DNA of 50,624 nucleotides from Myxococcales bacterium (GTDB taxonomy: Bacteria; Myxococcota_A; Polyangia; Polyangiales; Ga0077539): NCBI GenBank assembly GCA_016793325.1, contig JAEUKI010000001.1, positions 1 through 50,624 of the forward strand, given 5' to 3'. The notes below the pieces were generated by a model. That model was not told the origin of the DNA, did not search any database, and worked only from the letters and a program-made list of their open reading frames with translations. The position numbers were made by a program, and so were the translations under genes. Shown here one piece after another: positions 26,186-37,517 of the stretch. Position 1 is the first letter of the stretch; every line of letters starts with the position of its first letter.

Positions 26186-27394
26186 CTACGCGGTCGGCGA
26201 GGGCACCGGGCCGGATCCCATCGACCGCGCGGCGGACGAGCTGGGTCCGTCCACTTCGCTGATGCGACGGCCCACCATCGCCGAGCCCACGGTGCGCGTG
26301 ACGAGCGCGCGGACGGTGTCGTTTTGGTAAGCGTCCGCGAGCTTGTCGAGCACGGTGGTCTTCATGAGCGCGCGCAGCCCGTGTCCGAGCACGAAGCCTG
26401 GAACGAACCTCGCGCGCAGCTTCCACTCGTACGTCGCGAACGCGCGCTCTTCGCGAACGCCGTCTCGAAGGATCGACGCGACAGCGTCCGCCGCGTACAC
26501 GCCGGTCTGCATCGCTTGATAGATGCCTTCGCCCGTCACGTGATGGGTGATGCGCGCGGCCTCGCCGATGGTGATGCGCCCGGGCGCGGTCGTGTCCGAG
26601 ATCCACGTCGTGTAGACGATCGGGTGGCCCTTCAATCGCCCGACTTGTTGCGCCTTGGCGAGGCGCGATCCGTAGTGGTCCTTCAAGAACTGATCGAACA
26701 CCTCGCGCACGCTGCGCTGCGCTTTGTTGCCGTCGTCGTCCTGCCCGTCGATGCAGATCCCGATGTTGACCCGCGTGTTCGACTCGGGAAACAGCCAGCC
26801 GTACAAGGGCGAGAGGTTCTTGTCGAAGATCATCTCCATGGTGTGGGGCTCGACGTCGAAGCCCTCCCACCAGCCCATGAGCGTCGAGATCGAACGCTTC
26901 GGGCGCGGGTCGTTCGTCCACTTGTCGTGCGCTCCGCCGGCGACGAAGACGTACTTCGCGAAGAGCTCGTCGCCCGACTCGAGCCGCACGCCCGCGGTCC
27001 TTCCGTCGCGGACGATGAGCTCGCGGACCCGCGTTCCGTCGCGAAACTCGGCGCCCGCGGCCTTCGCGCGCTCGACGAGCATGAAGTCGTAGTCCCGCCG
27101 GAGCATCACGACGGTCTCGACGTTCGAGCGAAGCAAGATCCTTCGGCCGCCCGGCGTCCCGAGCCAGAGCTGCTCGATCGGATACGAGCGCTCGCGCAGC
27201 TCGCGTCCAAACCCGAGCTCGTCGGCGAGCGCGATGGCCATCGGCGAGAGCCCCGAGCCGCACGTCTTGTCGCGCGGGTAGCGATCCCGATCGAGAAAGA
27301 GCACGTCGCGCACGCCGCGCTGCGCGAGCCTCAGCGCTGCAGTCGCCCCGCTCGGGCCTGCGCCAACAATGATTGCGTCGTAGATCTTGTTCAT
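26186..27394 (-). CDS. Geranylgeranyl reductase-family FAD oxidoreductase
   Basis: 402 residues from ATG 27394 (MNKIYDAIIVGAGPSGATAA); the frame is open further upstream but this is the family start. The FAD-binding GxGxxG is at residues 9-14, and YPRDKTCGSGLSPMAI carries the motif typical of geranylgeranyl reductases and related Fix-C-like enzymes. GEAARITHHVTGEGIYQAMQ near residues 275-294 is the FAD ribityl contact. Members saturate isoprenoid chains or hydroxylate/dehydrogenate small molecules. It is divergent from HMG-CoA reductase, which supports an isoprenoid role, though that is inference. Confidence 0.8.
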   Translation of the reverse strand: MNKIYDAIIVGAGPSGATAALRLAQRGVRDVLFLDRDRYPRDKTCGSGLSPMAIALADELGFGRELRERSYPIEQLWLGTPGGRRILLRSNVETVVMLRRDYDFMLVERAKAAGAEFRDGTRVRELIVRDGRTAGVRLESGDELFAKYVFVAGGAHDKWTNDPRPKRSISTLMGWWEGFDVEPHTMEMIFDKNLSPLYGWLFPESNTRVNIGICIDGQDDDGNKAQRSVREVFDQFLKDHYGSRLAKAQQVGRLKGHPIVYTTWISDTTAPGRITIGEAARITHHVTGEGIYQAMQTGVYAADAVASILRDGVREERAFATYEWKLRARFVPGFVLGHGLRALMKTTVLDKLADAYQNDTVRALVTRTVGSAMVGRRISEVDGPSSSAARSMGSGPVPSPTA

Positions 27395-27766
27395 GAGCGA
27401 TCGTCGCCGTTGGCTATCAGCGACGCGCGCCGCTCGCAATCACCGCCCGCGCAACGGACCCATGAGCGTCGGCATCGGACCCTCCGCGACGTCGATTGGT
27501 TGAACGACGCCAGTCGATGACGGGCGATAGTCGGTGACGCGCGACAGTGACGAAAGTTAGTTTCCCGCAGAAATCATGCGGATATTGACGTCAGCGCGCG
27601 CCTCGCGCACAAGTCAGCCTCCCTCGCGAAGCCACCCCATGTGCACATGCCAAACGTGCAGCGTCACACAGAGAAATGTCGCGCTCGCTAGCGCGCGTTT
27701 CGTGCGGTGCTACACCACTATTCAATCGGCTTCGTCGGGGTTTCGTCGCAACGAGTGAGAGGACAG
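27395..27766. other. Divergent intergenic region, 372 bp
   Basis: Lies between the flavoprotein and HMG-CoA reductase starts and must hold both promoters. The only pattern I see is an 8-bp TGACGTCA palindrome at 27586-27593. No gene or stable repeat is evident. Confidence 0.4.
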
Positions 27767-29122
<1,356 letters not shown>

Positions 29123-29220
29123 AGCGACAGAACATCGCGCTCGGAGGGACGAGCGCTCGGCTGGATCGAGCGCCGCGCGGCCGTGACGCCTGTCGGCGGG
29201 CGTGTAAAATAGCGCTCGTC

Positions 29221-29655
29221 ATGGGCTGGTCCGAAGGTGTCCTGGTCGTCGCGCTCGTCGTCGTGCGCCTCTATTCGCTGGTGATCGAGCAGGTCCGCGC
29301 GGGCATCGCCGCGGGTCGCACCGAGAGCGACGACGTGCGCACGGTCAACGCGCGATGGCTGCGGTTCTTGATGGCGACCTCCATCGGCGCAGCGCTGTTG
29401 CTCGCCGCGAGCGCGCTGCTCGCCGCGTCCGGCGGCGGCGGTTTCAGCGCGGGAATGCGCGTCGGAATGGTCCTCTGGGGCACCGAGGTCCTCGTGCACG
29501 TCGGCGGGCTCATCGAGCTCGTTCGAAGGCTCCGCGCGGGCGCGCCCGTCACGGTCGAAGCGGCGTTCTCGTTGCCCGCAGCGACGTGGTCGTCGACGTT
29601 CTTCGCGGTCCCCCTCGGCGCGTTCATCGGCAGCTTGATCGGCCGCGCAGGCTGA
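29221..29655 (+). CDS. Small membrane protein, unknown function
   Basis: 144 residues with three or four hydrophobic helices: SEGVLVVALVVVRLYSLVI, FLMATSIGAALLLAASALLA, GMVLWGTEVLVHVGGLIELV and STFFAVPLGAFIGSLIG. ATG 29221, 98 bp after mvaA on the same strand. It converges with kup, 30 bp apart. No family recognised. Confidence 0.65.
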   Translation: MGWSEGVLVVALVVVRLYSLVIEQVRAGIAAGRTESDDVRTVNARWLRFLMATSIGAALLLAASALLAASGGGGFSAGMRVGMVLWGTEVLVHVGGLIELVRRLRAGAPVTVEAAFSLPAATWSSTFFAVPLGAFIGSLIGRAG

Positions 29656-29685
29656 TTCTGCTGGGATATTTCCAGCGGTTTCGCG

Positions 29686-31632
29686 CTACAGCTCGACTTG
29701 GGTCCCGAGCTCGACGACGCGGTTCGGGGGCAGTCCGAAGAAGGCCGTCGCGGTGCGCGCGTTCTTCGACATGAGCGAGAAGAGAACCTTCTGCCAACGC
29801 GGCATGCCCGGCTTGTTCGTCACGAGCAGCGTCTCGCGGCCGAGGTAGAAGCTCGTGTCGTCGACGATCACGTCCATCCCTCGCGCCTGCAAGAAGCGCA
29901 GGATCTCGGGGACGTTCGGCGACTGCATGAACCCGTATCGGGCCGTCACGCGGAAGAAGCCCTCGCCGAGGTCTTCGATCGTCGCGCGGTCGCTGAGCCG
30001 CACTTCGGGGATGTTTTCGCTGCGGATCGACAAGAGCAGCACCTTCTCGTGCAGCACTTTGTTGTGCTTGAAATGGTGCAGCATCACCGGCGGAACACCG
30101 TCCGCGTTTTGCGTCATGAACACCGCGGTGCCCTTCACGCGCGTCGGCTTGGACACGGGGATGTCCGCGATGAACGCGTCGAGCGGCGCCATCGCGCTCT
30201 GCATGATGATCGCGAGCCGCGCGCGTCCGCGGTTCCACGTGAGCATGAGCGTGAACACGACGCTGCCCATCGCGAGCGGGATCCAGCCGCCGTGAAAGAG
30301 CTTGAGCGCGTTGGCGACGAAGAACGAGACGTCCACCGCGAGAAACAAGAGCAGCAGGGGCAGGGCCTTCGCGAGCGGCCATTTCCACTTATTTCGCGCG
30401 ATCGCGAAGAACAAGATGCTCGTGATGGTCATCGTGCCGGTCACGGCGATGCCGTACGCCGCAGCCAGCTTGCTCGACTCGCGAAAGGTCAGGACCAGCG
30501 CGATGCACGCCACCATGAGCGCGTAGTTGATCTCTGGGACATAGATCTGCCCCTCGGAGTCCTTCGACGTGTGCACGATGGTCAAGCGCGGCGAGTAGCC
30601 GAGCTGCAGCGCTTGCTGCGCGAGCGAAAACGAACCAGAGATCAGCGCTTGGGACGCGACCACAGTGGCCATCGTCGCGATCGCGACCATCGCGTAGAGC
30701 AGCGGCCCGCTCGGGATCATTTGATAAAATGGGTTGGCCTTCGCGGCGGCGCACGCGGTCGACGTCGCGTCTTGGCAGCGCGAGAGCATCAGCGCGCCCT
30801 GGCCGTAGTAGTTCATCAACAGCGCGGGAAACACCGCGGCGAACCACGCCACGCGGATCGGCTTTCGACCGAAGTGCCCCATGTCCGCGTAGAGCGCCTC
30901 GCCGCCGGTGATGCACAGCACCACCGAGCCGAGCACGACGAACCCGTGCCACTTGTGGTGCGTGATGAAGTGCAGCGCGTGCATCGGATTGGCCGCCTCG
31001 AGCACCGACGGGTACTTCGAGATCCAGAACACGCCAGCCGTGGAGATCGCGATGAACCAGACGAGCGTCGCGGGGCCGAAGATCGCGCCGACGCCCGCCG
31101 TTCCGCGGCGCTGCATGAGAAAGAGCCCGAGCAAGATCGCCACCGTGAGCGGAACGACCGGCGGCTTGAACGGCAAGTGCGCGACCTCGAGGCCCTCGAC
31201 CGCCGAGAGCACGGAGATCGCCGGCGTGATCACGCCTTCGCCCGAGAGCAAAGACGCGCCCGCGAGGCCGAGCAGCACGAGGGCGGCCGTCGTTCCCACC
31301 GCGCGCGCCCCGCGAGGGAGCAGCAGCGCCACGAGCGCGAACGTCCCGCCTTCGCCGCGGTTGTCCGCGCGCATAATGAACGAGATGTACTTGTTGGTGA
31401 TCACGAGCGTGAGCGCCCATGTCACGAGCGAGAGGATCCCGTAGACGTTCTCTCGGTTGGGCGCGAGGCCGTGCTCTGCGCCGAAACACTCTTTGACCGC
31501 GTAGAGCGGCGAGGTGCCGATGTCTCCGTACACCACGCCCAACGCTGCGAGCGCGAGCTTCGGCAGCGAGCCGTGAGGCGCGTGACCGCCTGTTGTATCG
31601 GGCGATGTAGCCTCGTGAGAACTCGGACTCAT
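29686..31632 (-). CDS. kup: Kup-type K+ uptake permease
   Basis: 648 residues, as expected for Kup. Takes up K+ with protons through 12 inner-membrane helices. The signature LGVVYGDIGTSPLYAVKECF lies at residues 34-53, with NRGEGGTFALVALL, GVITPAISVLSAVEGLEV and YADMGHFGRKPIRVAW after it, and a soluble C-terminal domain of about 200 residues. ATG 31632 gives a short polar N-terminus; the frame is open upstream to 32133 but reads across a divergent gene. It sits divergent from a lipoprotein gene. Confidence 0.95.
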   Translation of the reverse strand: MSPSSHEATSPDTTGGHAPHGSLPKLALAALGVVYGDIGTSPLYAVKECFGAEHGLAPNRENVYGILSLVTWALTLVITNKYISFIMRADNRGEGGTFALVALLLPRGARAVGTTAALVLLGLAGASLLSGEGVITPAISVLSAVEGLEVAHLPFKPPVVPLTVAILLGLFLMQRRGTAGVGAIFGPATLVWFIAISTAGVFWISKYPSVLEAANPMHALHFITHHKWHGFVVLGSVVLCITGGEALYADMGHFGRKPIRVAWFAAVFPALLMNYYGQGALMLSRCQDATSTACAAAKANPFYQMIPSGPLLYAMVAIATMATVVASQALISGSFSLAQQALQLGYSPRLTIVHTSKDSEGQIYVPEINYALMVACIALVLTFRESSKLAAAYGIAVTGTMTITSILFFAIARNKWKWPLAKALPLLLLFLAVDVSFFVANALKLFHGGWIPLAMGSVVFTLMLTWNRGRARLAIIMQSAMAPLDAFIADIPVSKPTRVKGTAVFMTQNADGVPPVMLHHFKHNKVLHEKVLLLSIRSENIPEVRLSDRATIEDLGEGFFRVTARYGFMQSPNVPEILRFLQARGMDVIVDDTSFYLGRETLLVTNKPGMPRWQKVLFSLMSKNARTATAFFGLPPNRVVELGTQVEL

Positions 31633-31735
31633 GGTGTGTGGGTAGCCCGATGGATACCGCCATCCTTCACGCGTGGGTAGGGCATCCGTGTCGCAGTGGT
31701 GCCGCAGCGAAGAGAGCGCTAGAAATGCCTCTGTT

Positions 31736-32764
31736 GTGTTCTTCTTCGCTTCGCTTCGATCGATTCGCGCCGCGCTGAGCAGACAGCCCTGCGCTCCGAT
31801 TGCGAGCGTGCTCGTCGCCGCTGCGCTGACCGGCTGCGGCGCCAACGCCGAGTGGATCAACTCGGACGGCGGCGCGAGAGACGCCGGGGTGAGCGTCCGC
31901 GATGCGTCGACGGGCGCGACGGACAGCAGCACCAGCGACGCGCGCCCACAGGTGTTCGACTGCGCCACAGAAGGGGGCCGCGGCGAGCTCATCGTTCGCT
32001 TGCAGCTCGCGCCGAGCGTCGACACGTCGGACCTGTGGATCGTCGCGCTCTGCGGGCGCACGCACAACGCGGGGCCGTCCGACGAGCTGCCGATGCGCCT
32101 CGTGCGGGTTCCGCGCGGAGAGACGACGATCACGCTCTCGGGGCTCGGCGAGGGCTACTACCGCGTGGTCGCGAGCGCGACGGGCATCCCTGCCGCAGCG
32201 AGCACCGTCGGTGTCCTTCGCAGCGGCACGAGCGCAGGCACGTTCGTCTCGGTGGGCGCGAGCATGACGCCATTGCTCTCGGTCGAGTCGCCCATGACGG
32301 CGATGGACGCGGGCGTCGCGCCGATGCGTGACGCGAGTCTTCCGTCGGGAGACGCTTCGCGGGACGCGATCGCGGACGGCGCCGCGGATGTTCCGACGGA
32401 CGTTCCCCAAGCGGCCGCGCCGGTGGCCGAGTTCGACGTCAACTCGATCGCGGGCGCGGCGCTCGGTCGCATCGGGGTTCGGCTCGAGCGACGCGACGAC
32501 CAGTGGTTCGACGCGTCGTTCAAGCTCGAAAACCTGTGCGCGACCATGGTGTGCCCCACGCTCGTCGTCAGCGGCGTCGAGCTCCGCGTCGAGCAATCGG
32601 GGACCCCTCGCGCGCTCGTGTTGGTCAACCTCTCGGCCATGAGCCGCGGGACGTCGCTGAGCGGACGAGAGACCTTTCAGACGCCCACGAGGCTCGTCCC
32701 TGCGTCGGCGATCGGGCCGGGCGCCCGGCTGCGTCTCACGGTGTTCGGTTCGATCGATCTCTGA
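31736..32764 (+). CDS. Lipoprotein of unknown function
   Basis: 342 residues from GTG 31736; the frame stays open to GTG 31673, and I chose the later start because it leaves room for promoters and gives a signal peptide ending in the lipobox VAAALTGC (Cys34). Two Asp/Ala/Ser-rich linkers (around 50-80 and 195-230) flank small beta-rich domains ([20 protein letters not shown] and [19 protein letters not shown]) with paired cysteines. Such linkers are typical of myxobacterial surface lipoproteins. No catalytic motif seen. Confidence 0.65.
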   Translation: MFFFASLRSIRAALSRQPCAPIASVLVAAALTGCGANAEWINSDGGARDAGVSVRDASTGATDSSTSDARPQVFDCATEGGRGELIVRLQLAPSVDTSDLWIVALCGRTHNAGPSDELPMRLVRVPRGETTITLSGLGEGYYRVVASATGIPAAASTVGVLRSGTSAGTFVSVGASMTPLLSVESPMTAMDAGVAPMRDASLPSGDASRDAIADGAADVPTDVPQAAAPVAEFDVNSIAGAALGRIGVRLERRDDQWFDASFKLENLCATMVCPTLVVSGVELRVEQSGTPRALVLVNLSAMSRGTSLSGRETFQTPTRLVPASAIGPGARLRLTVFGSIDL

Positions 32765-32804
32765 GCGACTCGCAGTCGCGCCGAGCCGGTGTACAACCCG
32801 CGGC

Positions 32805-34115
32805 ATGAGTGACGACGTCTCTCGCGCGCTGTTCGCGCGCGCTCAGAAGCGCATCCCGGGCGGGGTCAACTCGCCCGTGCGCGCGTTTCGATCGGTCGGC
32901 GGCGAGCCCGTGTTCGTGCGCAAAGCAGAGGGAGCGCACATCGAAGGCGCAGATGGAAAGCGCTACGTTGATTACGTGGGCTCGTGGGGGCCGATGATCC
33001 TCGGCCACGCGCACCCCAAGGTGATCGACGCGATCGTCGACGCCGCCCGCGACGGGACGAGCTACGGCGCGCCGACGGAGCGCGAGGTGCTCCTCGCCGA
33101 GGCCCTGTGCGAGGCCGTGCCGTCGATGCAAATGGTCAGGCTGACGTCGTCGGGCACCGAGGCGTGCATGAGCGCGCTGCGATTGGCGAGAGGATTTACA
33201 GGTCGTTCGCTGATCGTGAAGTTTCAGGGGTGCTATCACGGGCACGCGGATTTCTTGCTCGTGAAGGCGGGCTCGGGGCTCGCGACGATGGGCGTTCCGG
33301 ACTCGGCGGGCGTGACCGAAGCTGTCGCGAGGGCGACGCTCACGGCGCCGTTCAACGACCTGGCAGCGGTGAAGGCGCTGTTCGACCAGTGGGGCGACGA
33401 CATCGCCGCGGTGATCGTCGAGCCCGTCGTTGGAAATATGGGATGCGTCCCGCCCGCGCCTGGATTTCTCGAGGGCCTGTCGGCGCTCTGCAAATCGCGC
33501 GGCGCGCTCTTCGTGATCGACGAAGTGATGACCGGCTTTCGACTCGCGTTCGGCGGCGCGCAAGAGCGCTTCGGGCTCGGCCCCGACGTCGCGGACCTCA
33601 CGACGCTCGGAAAGATCGCCGGCGGCGGAATGCCCCTCGGCGCCTTCGGCGGTCGCGCGGATGTCCTCTCGAAGCTCGCGCCGCTCGGGCCCGTCTACCA
33701 AGCGGGAACGCTCAGCGGAAACCCCGTCGCCACCGCGGCGGGACTCGCGACGCTCGCGCTCTTGCGCGACAACGCCGCGTTTGGTCAGGACCCCTACGCG
33801 AAGCTCGAGGCCACGGGCGCAGCGCTCGAAGAGGGCCTTCGCGACGCGGCGAAATCCGCGGGCGTCCCCGTCACGATCCAGCGCGTCGGCTCGATGTGGA
33901 CCGTGTTCTTCACGGACGCGCCCGTGCGCTCGTGGGACGACGCCGCGCGCTGCGACACCGGGCGCTTCGGGCGCTTTCACAGGGCCATGTTGCAGCGGGG
34001 CGTGTACCTGCCGCCGTCGCAGTTCGAGGCGGCGTTTCACTCGCTCGCGCACGGTTCTTCCGAGGTCGAGCTCACGGTGCGCGCCGCGCGCGAGGCGTTC
34101 GCCGAGGCTCGTTGA
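32805..34115 (+). CDS. hemL: Glutamate-1-semialdehyde 2,1-aminomutase
   Basis: 436 residues. PLP enzyme that makes 5-aminolevulinate for heme and other tetrapyrroles from glutamate-1-semialdehyde (C5 pathway). Seen: [20 protein letters not shown] (16-35), [48 protein letters not shown] with Asp239 that contacts the PLP ring nitrogen, and the Schiff-base Lys270 in [18 protein letters not shown]. All key residues are present. ATG 32805 is 40 bp after the preceding lipoprotein; no other heme gene is nearby. Confidence 0.97.
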   Translation: MSDDVSRALFARAQKRIPGGVNSPVRAFRSVGGEPVFVRKAEGAHIEGADGKRYVDYVGSWGPMILGHAHPKVIDAIVDAARDGTSYGAPTEREVLLAEALCEAVPSMQMVRLTSSGTEACMSALRLARGFTGRSLIVKFQGCYHGHADFLLVKAGSGLATMGVPDSAGVTEAVARATLTAPFNDLAAVKALFDQWGDDIAAVIVEPVVGNMGCVPPAPGFLEGLSALCKSRGALFVIDEVMTGFRLAFGGAQERFGLGPDVADLTTLGKIAGGGMPLGAFGGRADVLSKLAPLGPVYQAGTLSGNPVATAAGLATLALLRDNAAFGQDPYAKLEATGAALEEGLRDAAKSAGVPVTIQRVGSMWTVFFTDAPVRSWDDAARCDTGRFGRFHRAMLQRGVYLPPSQFEAAFHSLAHGSSEVELTVRAAREAFAEAR

Positions 34116-34192
34116 CGACTCGACAGGGCGTCGCTCGGGACGCTCGCGAGGACTTTCGCCACCGGCGCGCCGTGTGTCATGCTCCGCACGAC

Positions 34193-34873
34193 ATGCCCTC
34201 GCCCTTCGCCCTCGTGACTTCGATTCGTCTCTCGTCGAGCGCCCGACGAGCGATGCCTTACTTGCTCGGCGCCTTCGTGTTCGGCGCGCTCGGCGCCTGT
34301 GAGCCGCCGCGCACGCTCGTGCCGGACTCGACGCCTCCGCCCTCGGATACGGGCGTCGAGATGGACTCCGGTGTTGTCTCCGACACTGGCGTCGACACCG
34401 GTCGCCCCGACGTGCAGCGCGCGGACAGCGGAATGGACGCAGCCATGTGCGACCCCGACCGTTGCTTCGACGACTGCGTCGCGATGGGCGGCGTCACGGG
34501 GCGCTGCATGTCCAACATGTGCACCTGCCGCTTCCCCGACAGCGGAACGATGGGCGGCGACGCGACGACCTCGGATCGCGCGGACGTTCCATCGGAGAGC
34601 TCGTTCCGCGGCTGCATGACCAACGATCAGTGCCCGCCGACGATGTTCTGCTCTTCGTCGAGCTGCACGGGCCCGGGGACGTGCCTCCTTCGCCAGGAGC
34701 GCGACCCCAACGCGTGTTTGCCCGACCCCGCGCCTTCGTGCGGATGCGACGGACTGCTCTACCCGAGCGCGTGCGCGCGTTCGACGCTCGGCGTCCGCCA
34801 AGACGCGATGCGGCGCTGCATGGGCGACGCTGCGGTGATCCCGCCGACCGACGCCGCGTCGGGCGGGGGCTGA
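34193..34873 (+). CDS. Lipoprotein with Cys-rich and Kazal-like modules
   Basis: 226 residues. A signal peptide ends in FGALGAC (Cys36); ATG 34253 (MPYLLGAFVF) is an equally good start. A Thr/Asp-rich linker (TPPPSDTGVEMDSGVVSDTG) follows, then two Cys-rich segments (CDPDRCFDDCVAMGG and CMTNDQCPPTMFC) and a C-terminal Kazal-like repeat, CGCDGLLYPSACARSTLGV. Kazal folds usually inhibit serine proteases, but in bacterial surface proteins they may only bind. Outer-surface location is inferred. Confidence 0.7.
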   Translation: MPSPFALVTSIRLSSSARRAMPYLLGAFVFGALGACEPPRTLVPDSTPPPSDTGVEMDSGVVSDTGVDTGRPDVQRADSGMDAAMCDPDRCFDDCVAMGGVTGRCMSNMCTCRFPDSGTMGGDATTSDRADVPSESSFRGCMTNDQCPPTMFCSSSSCTGPGTCLLRQERDPNACLPDPAPSCGCDGLLYPSACARSTLGVRQDAMRRCMGDAAVIPPTDAASGGG

Positions 34874-34912
34874 CGAGCCTCGCGCGGCGGGTGTGATACG
34901 TTTCCGCGCGCT

Positions 34913-36595
34913 GTGCCGTCGATTCTCACCGCCGTTCGCGACCTCGATCGCGCCAGACAGATCGCCGTCGTCTTGGTTCGCCACGGCTTCGGCGAGGTCG
35001 TCACGCGACTCGGGCTGTCCTCGGGCACCGCGCCGAAGAGCGACGCCGAGCCCTCTTCCTCGACGTCTCCTGTGGGCGATCGCGCGACGCTCGCGCAGCG
35101 GCTCCGCATGGTGCTCACGGACCTCGGGCCGTCGTTCGTGAAGCTCGGTCAGATCGCGTCGACGAGGCCGGACCTGATTCCGCCCGACGTGATCGCGGAG
35201 CTGAAGAAGCTGCAAGACGCCGTCCCGCCGTTCAGCTCGGAGGACGCGCGCGCGATCATCGAAGAGCAGCTCGGCGCGCCGGTGTCCGAAGTGTTCGCCA
35301 CGTTCGAGGACAAGCCCATGGCGAGCGCGTCCATCGGGCAGGTGCACAAGGCGACGCTGCGATCGCCAGACGGAGACGTCCCCGTCGTCGTGAAGGTGCA
35401 GCGGCCCAACGTCGCGCAGACGATCGAGCGCGACGTCGATCTTCTGTACTGGTTCGCGCACGCGCTGGAGCGGGCGTTTCCTGAGACCAAGACGTACTCG
35501 CCGACGGACCTCGTGCGCGAGTTCGATCGGTCGATCACCGCTGAAATCGATTTCGTCCAAGAGGCCGAGAACGCGCAGCGCTTCGCGAAGAATTTCGAAG
35601 GCCACGAGGCGATTCGATTTCCGACGATCCACAAGAAGGCATCGAGCAAGAAGATCCTCACGATGGAGTTCTTCGATGGCCCCAAGATCGACCGCGCCAA
35701 AGACCGCGGCTTCGACGGAAAGGTCATCGCCGCGCGCTCGGTCGACGTGATCATCAAGATGATCTTCGAGGACGGCTTTTTTCACGCCGATCCGCACCCG
35801 GGCAACGTGCTCGTGCTCGGCACGCCCGAGGCTCCCATCCTCGGGATGCTCGACCTCGGCCTCGTGGGGCACCTCTCGCCGCTCATGCGCGACCGCGCGA
35901 TCGACCTGATGGTTGCCGCGGTTCGCGAGGACTACGAGGCGATCGCCGACGCGCTCTACGCGATGGGAAAGCCCAATCGCAAGGTCGACCAGGTCGCCTA
36001 TCGCGCCGACGTCGCGATGCTCGCGCGCAAGTACCTCGGCAAGAGCTTGAAGGACATCGAGATGTCCGCGCTCATCACCGACTTGATTCAGGGCGCGATC
36101 CGCCACGGGATCGACATGCCGCCGGACTTCTTGATGGTCGGCAAATCCCTCATGACCCTCGAGGGCATCGGTCGGCAGCTCGACCCGGACCTCGACGTGT
36201 TCAACGCCGCGAAGCCACACTTCTTGCGGCTGCTCGCGAAGCGCTATTCACCAGAGAAAGTGAGCGGCGACCTGCTTCGCGCGGCGGTGCGCATGTCCGG
36301 CCTCGCGGGCACGATGCCCGAGCAAGTCGGCGAGATCCTCGAGGACCTCCGCAAAGGACACTTGTCCATGAAGACCGTCGACCCCGGTCTTCCGCTCGCC
36401 GCCGAGCGCCTCGGAAAGCAGGTCTACACAGGGCTCACCGTCGCGAGCATGGTGTTCGCGGGAGGGCTTCTGCTCGCGACCGATCGCCACGTGTGGCTCG
36501 GGTATCTGTTGTTCGTGGGCGCAGGCGTGACCGCGTTCTTCCACCAGATTCGCCAGTGGTGGACCGGGACGCAGCTCCGTTCGGGCCGCGGCTGA
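34913..36595 (+). CDS. UbiB/ABC1 family atypical kinase
   Basis: 560 residues from GTG 34913. The family blocks are complete: the KxGQ motif in SFVKLGQIASTRPDLIP, the Ala-rich loop ASASIGQVHKATL, the lysine in VVVKVQRPNV, the ExD-like EIDFVQEAENAQRF, the catalytic FHADPHPGNVLVL and the metal-binding MLDLGLVGHL. Two C-terminal membrane helices (LTVASMVFAGGLLLA and WLGYLLFVGAGVTAFF) anchor it. UbiB proteins use ATPase activity to support coenzyme Q or lipid handling. Several such genes usually occur in myxobacteria, so I give no symbol. Confidence 0.9.
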   Translation: MPSILTAVRDLDRARQIAVVLVRHGFGEVVTRLGLSSGTAPKSDAEPSSSTSPVGDRATLAQRLRMVLTDLGPSFVKLGQIASTRPDLIPPDVIAELKKLQDAVPPFSSEDARAIIEEQLGAPVSEVFATFEDKPMASASIGQVHKATLRSPDGDVPVVVKVQRPNVAQTIERDVDLLYWFAHALERAFPETKTYSPTDLVREFDRSITAEIDFVQEAENAQRFAKNFEGHEAIRFPTIHKKASSKKILTMEFFDGPKIDRAKDRGFDGKVIAARSVDVIIKMIFEDGFFHADPHPGNVLVLGTPEAPILGMLDLGLVGHLSPLMRDRAIDLMVAAVREDYEAIADALYAMGKPNRKVDQVAYRADVAMLARKYLGKSLKDIEMSALITDLIQGAIRHGIDMPPDFLMVGKSLMTLEGIGRQLDPDLDVFNAAKPHFLRLLAKRYSPEKVSGDLLRAAVRMSGLAGTMPEQVGEILEDLRKGHLSMKTVDPGLPLAAERLGKQVYTGLTVASMVFAGGLLLATDRHVWLGYLLFVGAGVTAFFHQIRQWWTGTQLRSGRG

Positions 36596-36612
36596 CGCGC
36601 GAGACTTACGCA

Positions 36613-37129
36613 GGGTGTGATTGCGGTTCGTGCGCAGGGGAGGTTCGGCTCACCGTTGGGAGCCTCGCGATTCCGTCCTGAAAAATCGCTGACAGAACTC
36701 GCATTGCCGCGAGCCGGGAGCCAAGGGGCCCGGCAACAGCGCACCTGCGGTGCGGAGCGCAGCGGTCTCGCGCCCGCAGCTACTCGAGGAGCTCGACGAA
36801 ACGGCGCGGAGCTCGCCCACGGTCCGCGCGTGCAACGCGATCGTCGACACGAGTGCGCTGCAAATTCACGAACAGAGCACCGCCGAACGAGTCGAGGATC
36901 GGGTCGGTCGACGAGGACCGCGTGCGAGTCGATCGAGCGTTCAACGGGACGCCCTCGTAGCTGCGGGCGCGAGCCCGCTGCGCTCCGCACCGCAGGTGCG
37001 CTGTTGCCGGGCCCCTTGGCTCCCGGTTCGCGGTAACGCGACTTTCGCTAGTGAATTTGCAGGATGCTATCTTCGATCACCGACGCTCCTTCGGGACTCC
37101 ATGCCAACGCACGAACCGCAATCACACCC
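36613..37129. repeat. 517-bp palindromic element with about 170-bp arms
   Basis: A very long inverted repeat. The outer 22 bp are identical (36613-36634 and 37108-37129), and the inner 76 bp (36707-36782 and 36958-37033) differ at only two positions. The stretches between them have the same length (about 73 bp) and weaker similarity. Both inner arms contain the small hairpin GCACCTGCGGTGC. The 175-bp centre has no convincing gene, though one minus frame reads STDPILDSFGGALFVNLQ. No transposase. Probably a non-autonomous element, lying between the UbiB gene and the peroxiredoxin gene. Confidence 0.75.
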
Positions 37130-37228
37130 CTCACGCACCCGCGCGCGCGCACGACACACGGCGCGCGAATCACGTGTGCGTCGAGAGCGCGACCGCGAGA
37201 GACACCGGAGCCACTTGCTCGTCACGAT

Positions 37229-37344
37229 GCAGCTATGAGTGGAGAAAGCCGCAGGCTCACTCACGGCTGCATCAATATTCCAGTGCTGGTCGGATTCAGC
37301 CGCGACGTTGCATCGCGGTCGGAAGGCTGTGCTCGATGGCGAGC
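37229..37344 (+). ncRNA. Candidate structured RNA, copy 1
   Basis: Hairpin 1 (37229-37270): GCAGC/GCTGC and TGAGTG/CACTCA lower stems, then a 5-nt bulge GAGAA, inner stem AGCC/GGCT and loop GCA. Hairpin 2 (37300-37318): CCGCGA / TCGCGG with loop CGTTGCA. Then GAAGGCTG and hairpin 3 (GCTCG ATGG CGAGC). A second copy at 37518 has the same order and spacing with different, still complementary, stems. It lies upstream of the peroxiredoxin gene, so it may be a leader element or a separate RNA. Confidence 0.5.
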
Positions 37345-37517
37345 CTCCCGCGGTCGTGCTCTCTGAGCGCTGACGAGTCTGCAACGAAGCGCCTCGCGAA
37401 CGCAATGGTCTACGCCGAGCGCAGAGCGTCGCGTGCGCCCTGTTGGGTCCCACGGCGCGAACAGCGCGACGACCCGCGGCGCGACGACTCGAGAACCACA
37501 GACACTTGCGCGTCATC

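Noticed and set aside
36783..36957. Short minus-strand coding fragment in the centre of the large palindrome
   Set aside because: It looks mildly protein-like but is short, has no start context and ends at the arm boundary; I left it as part of the element.
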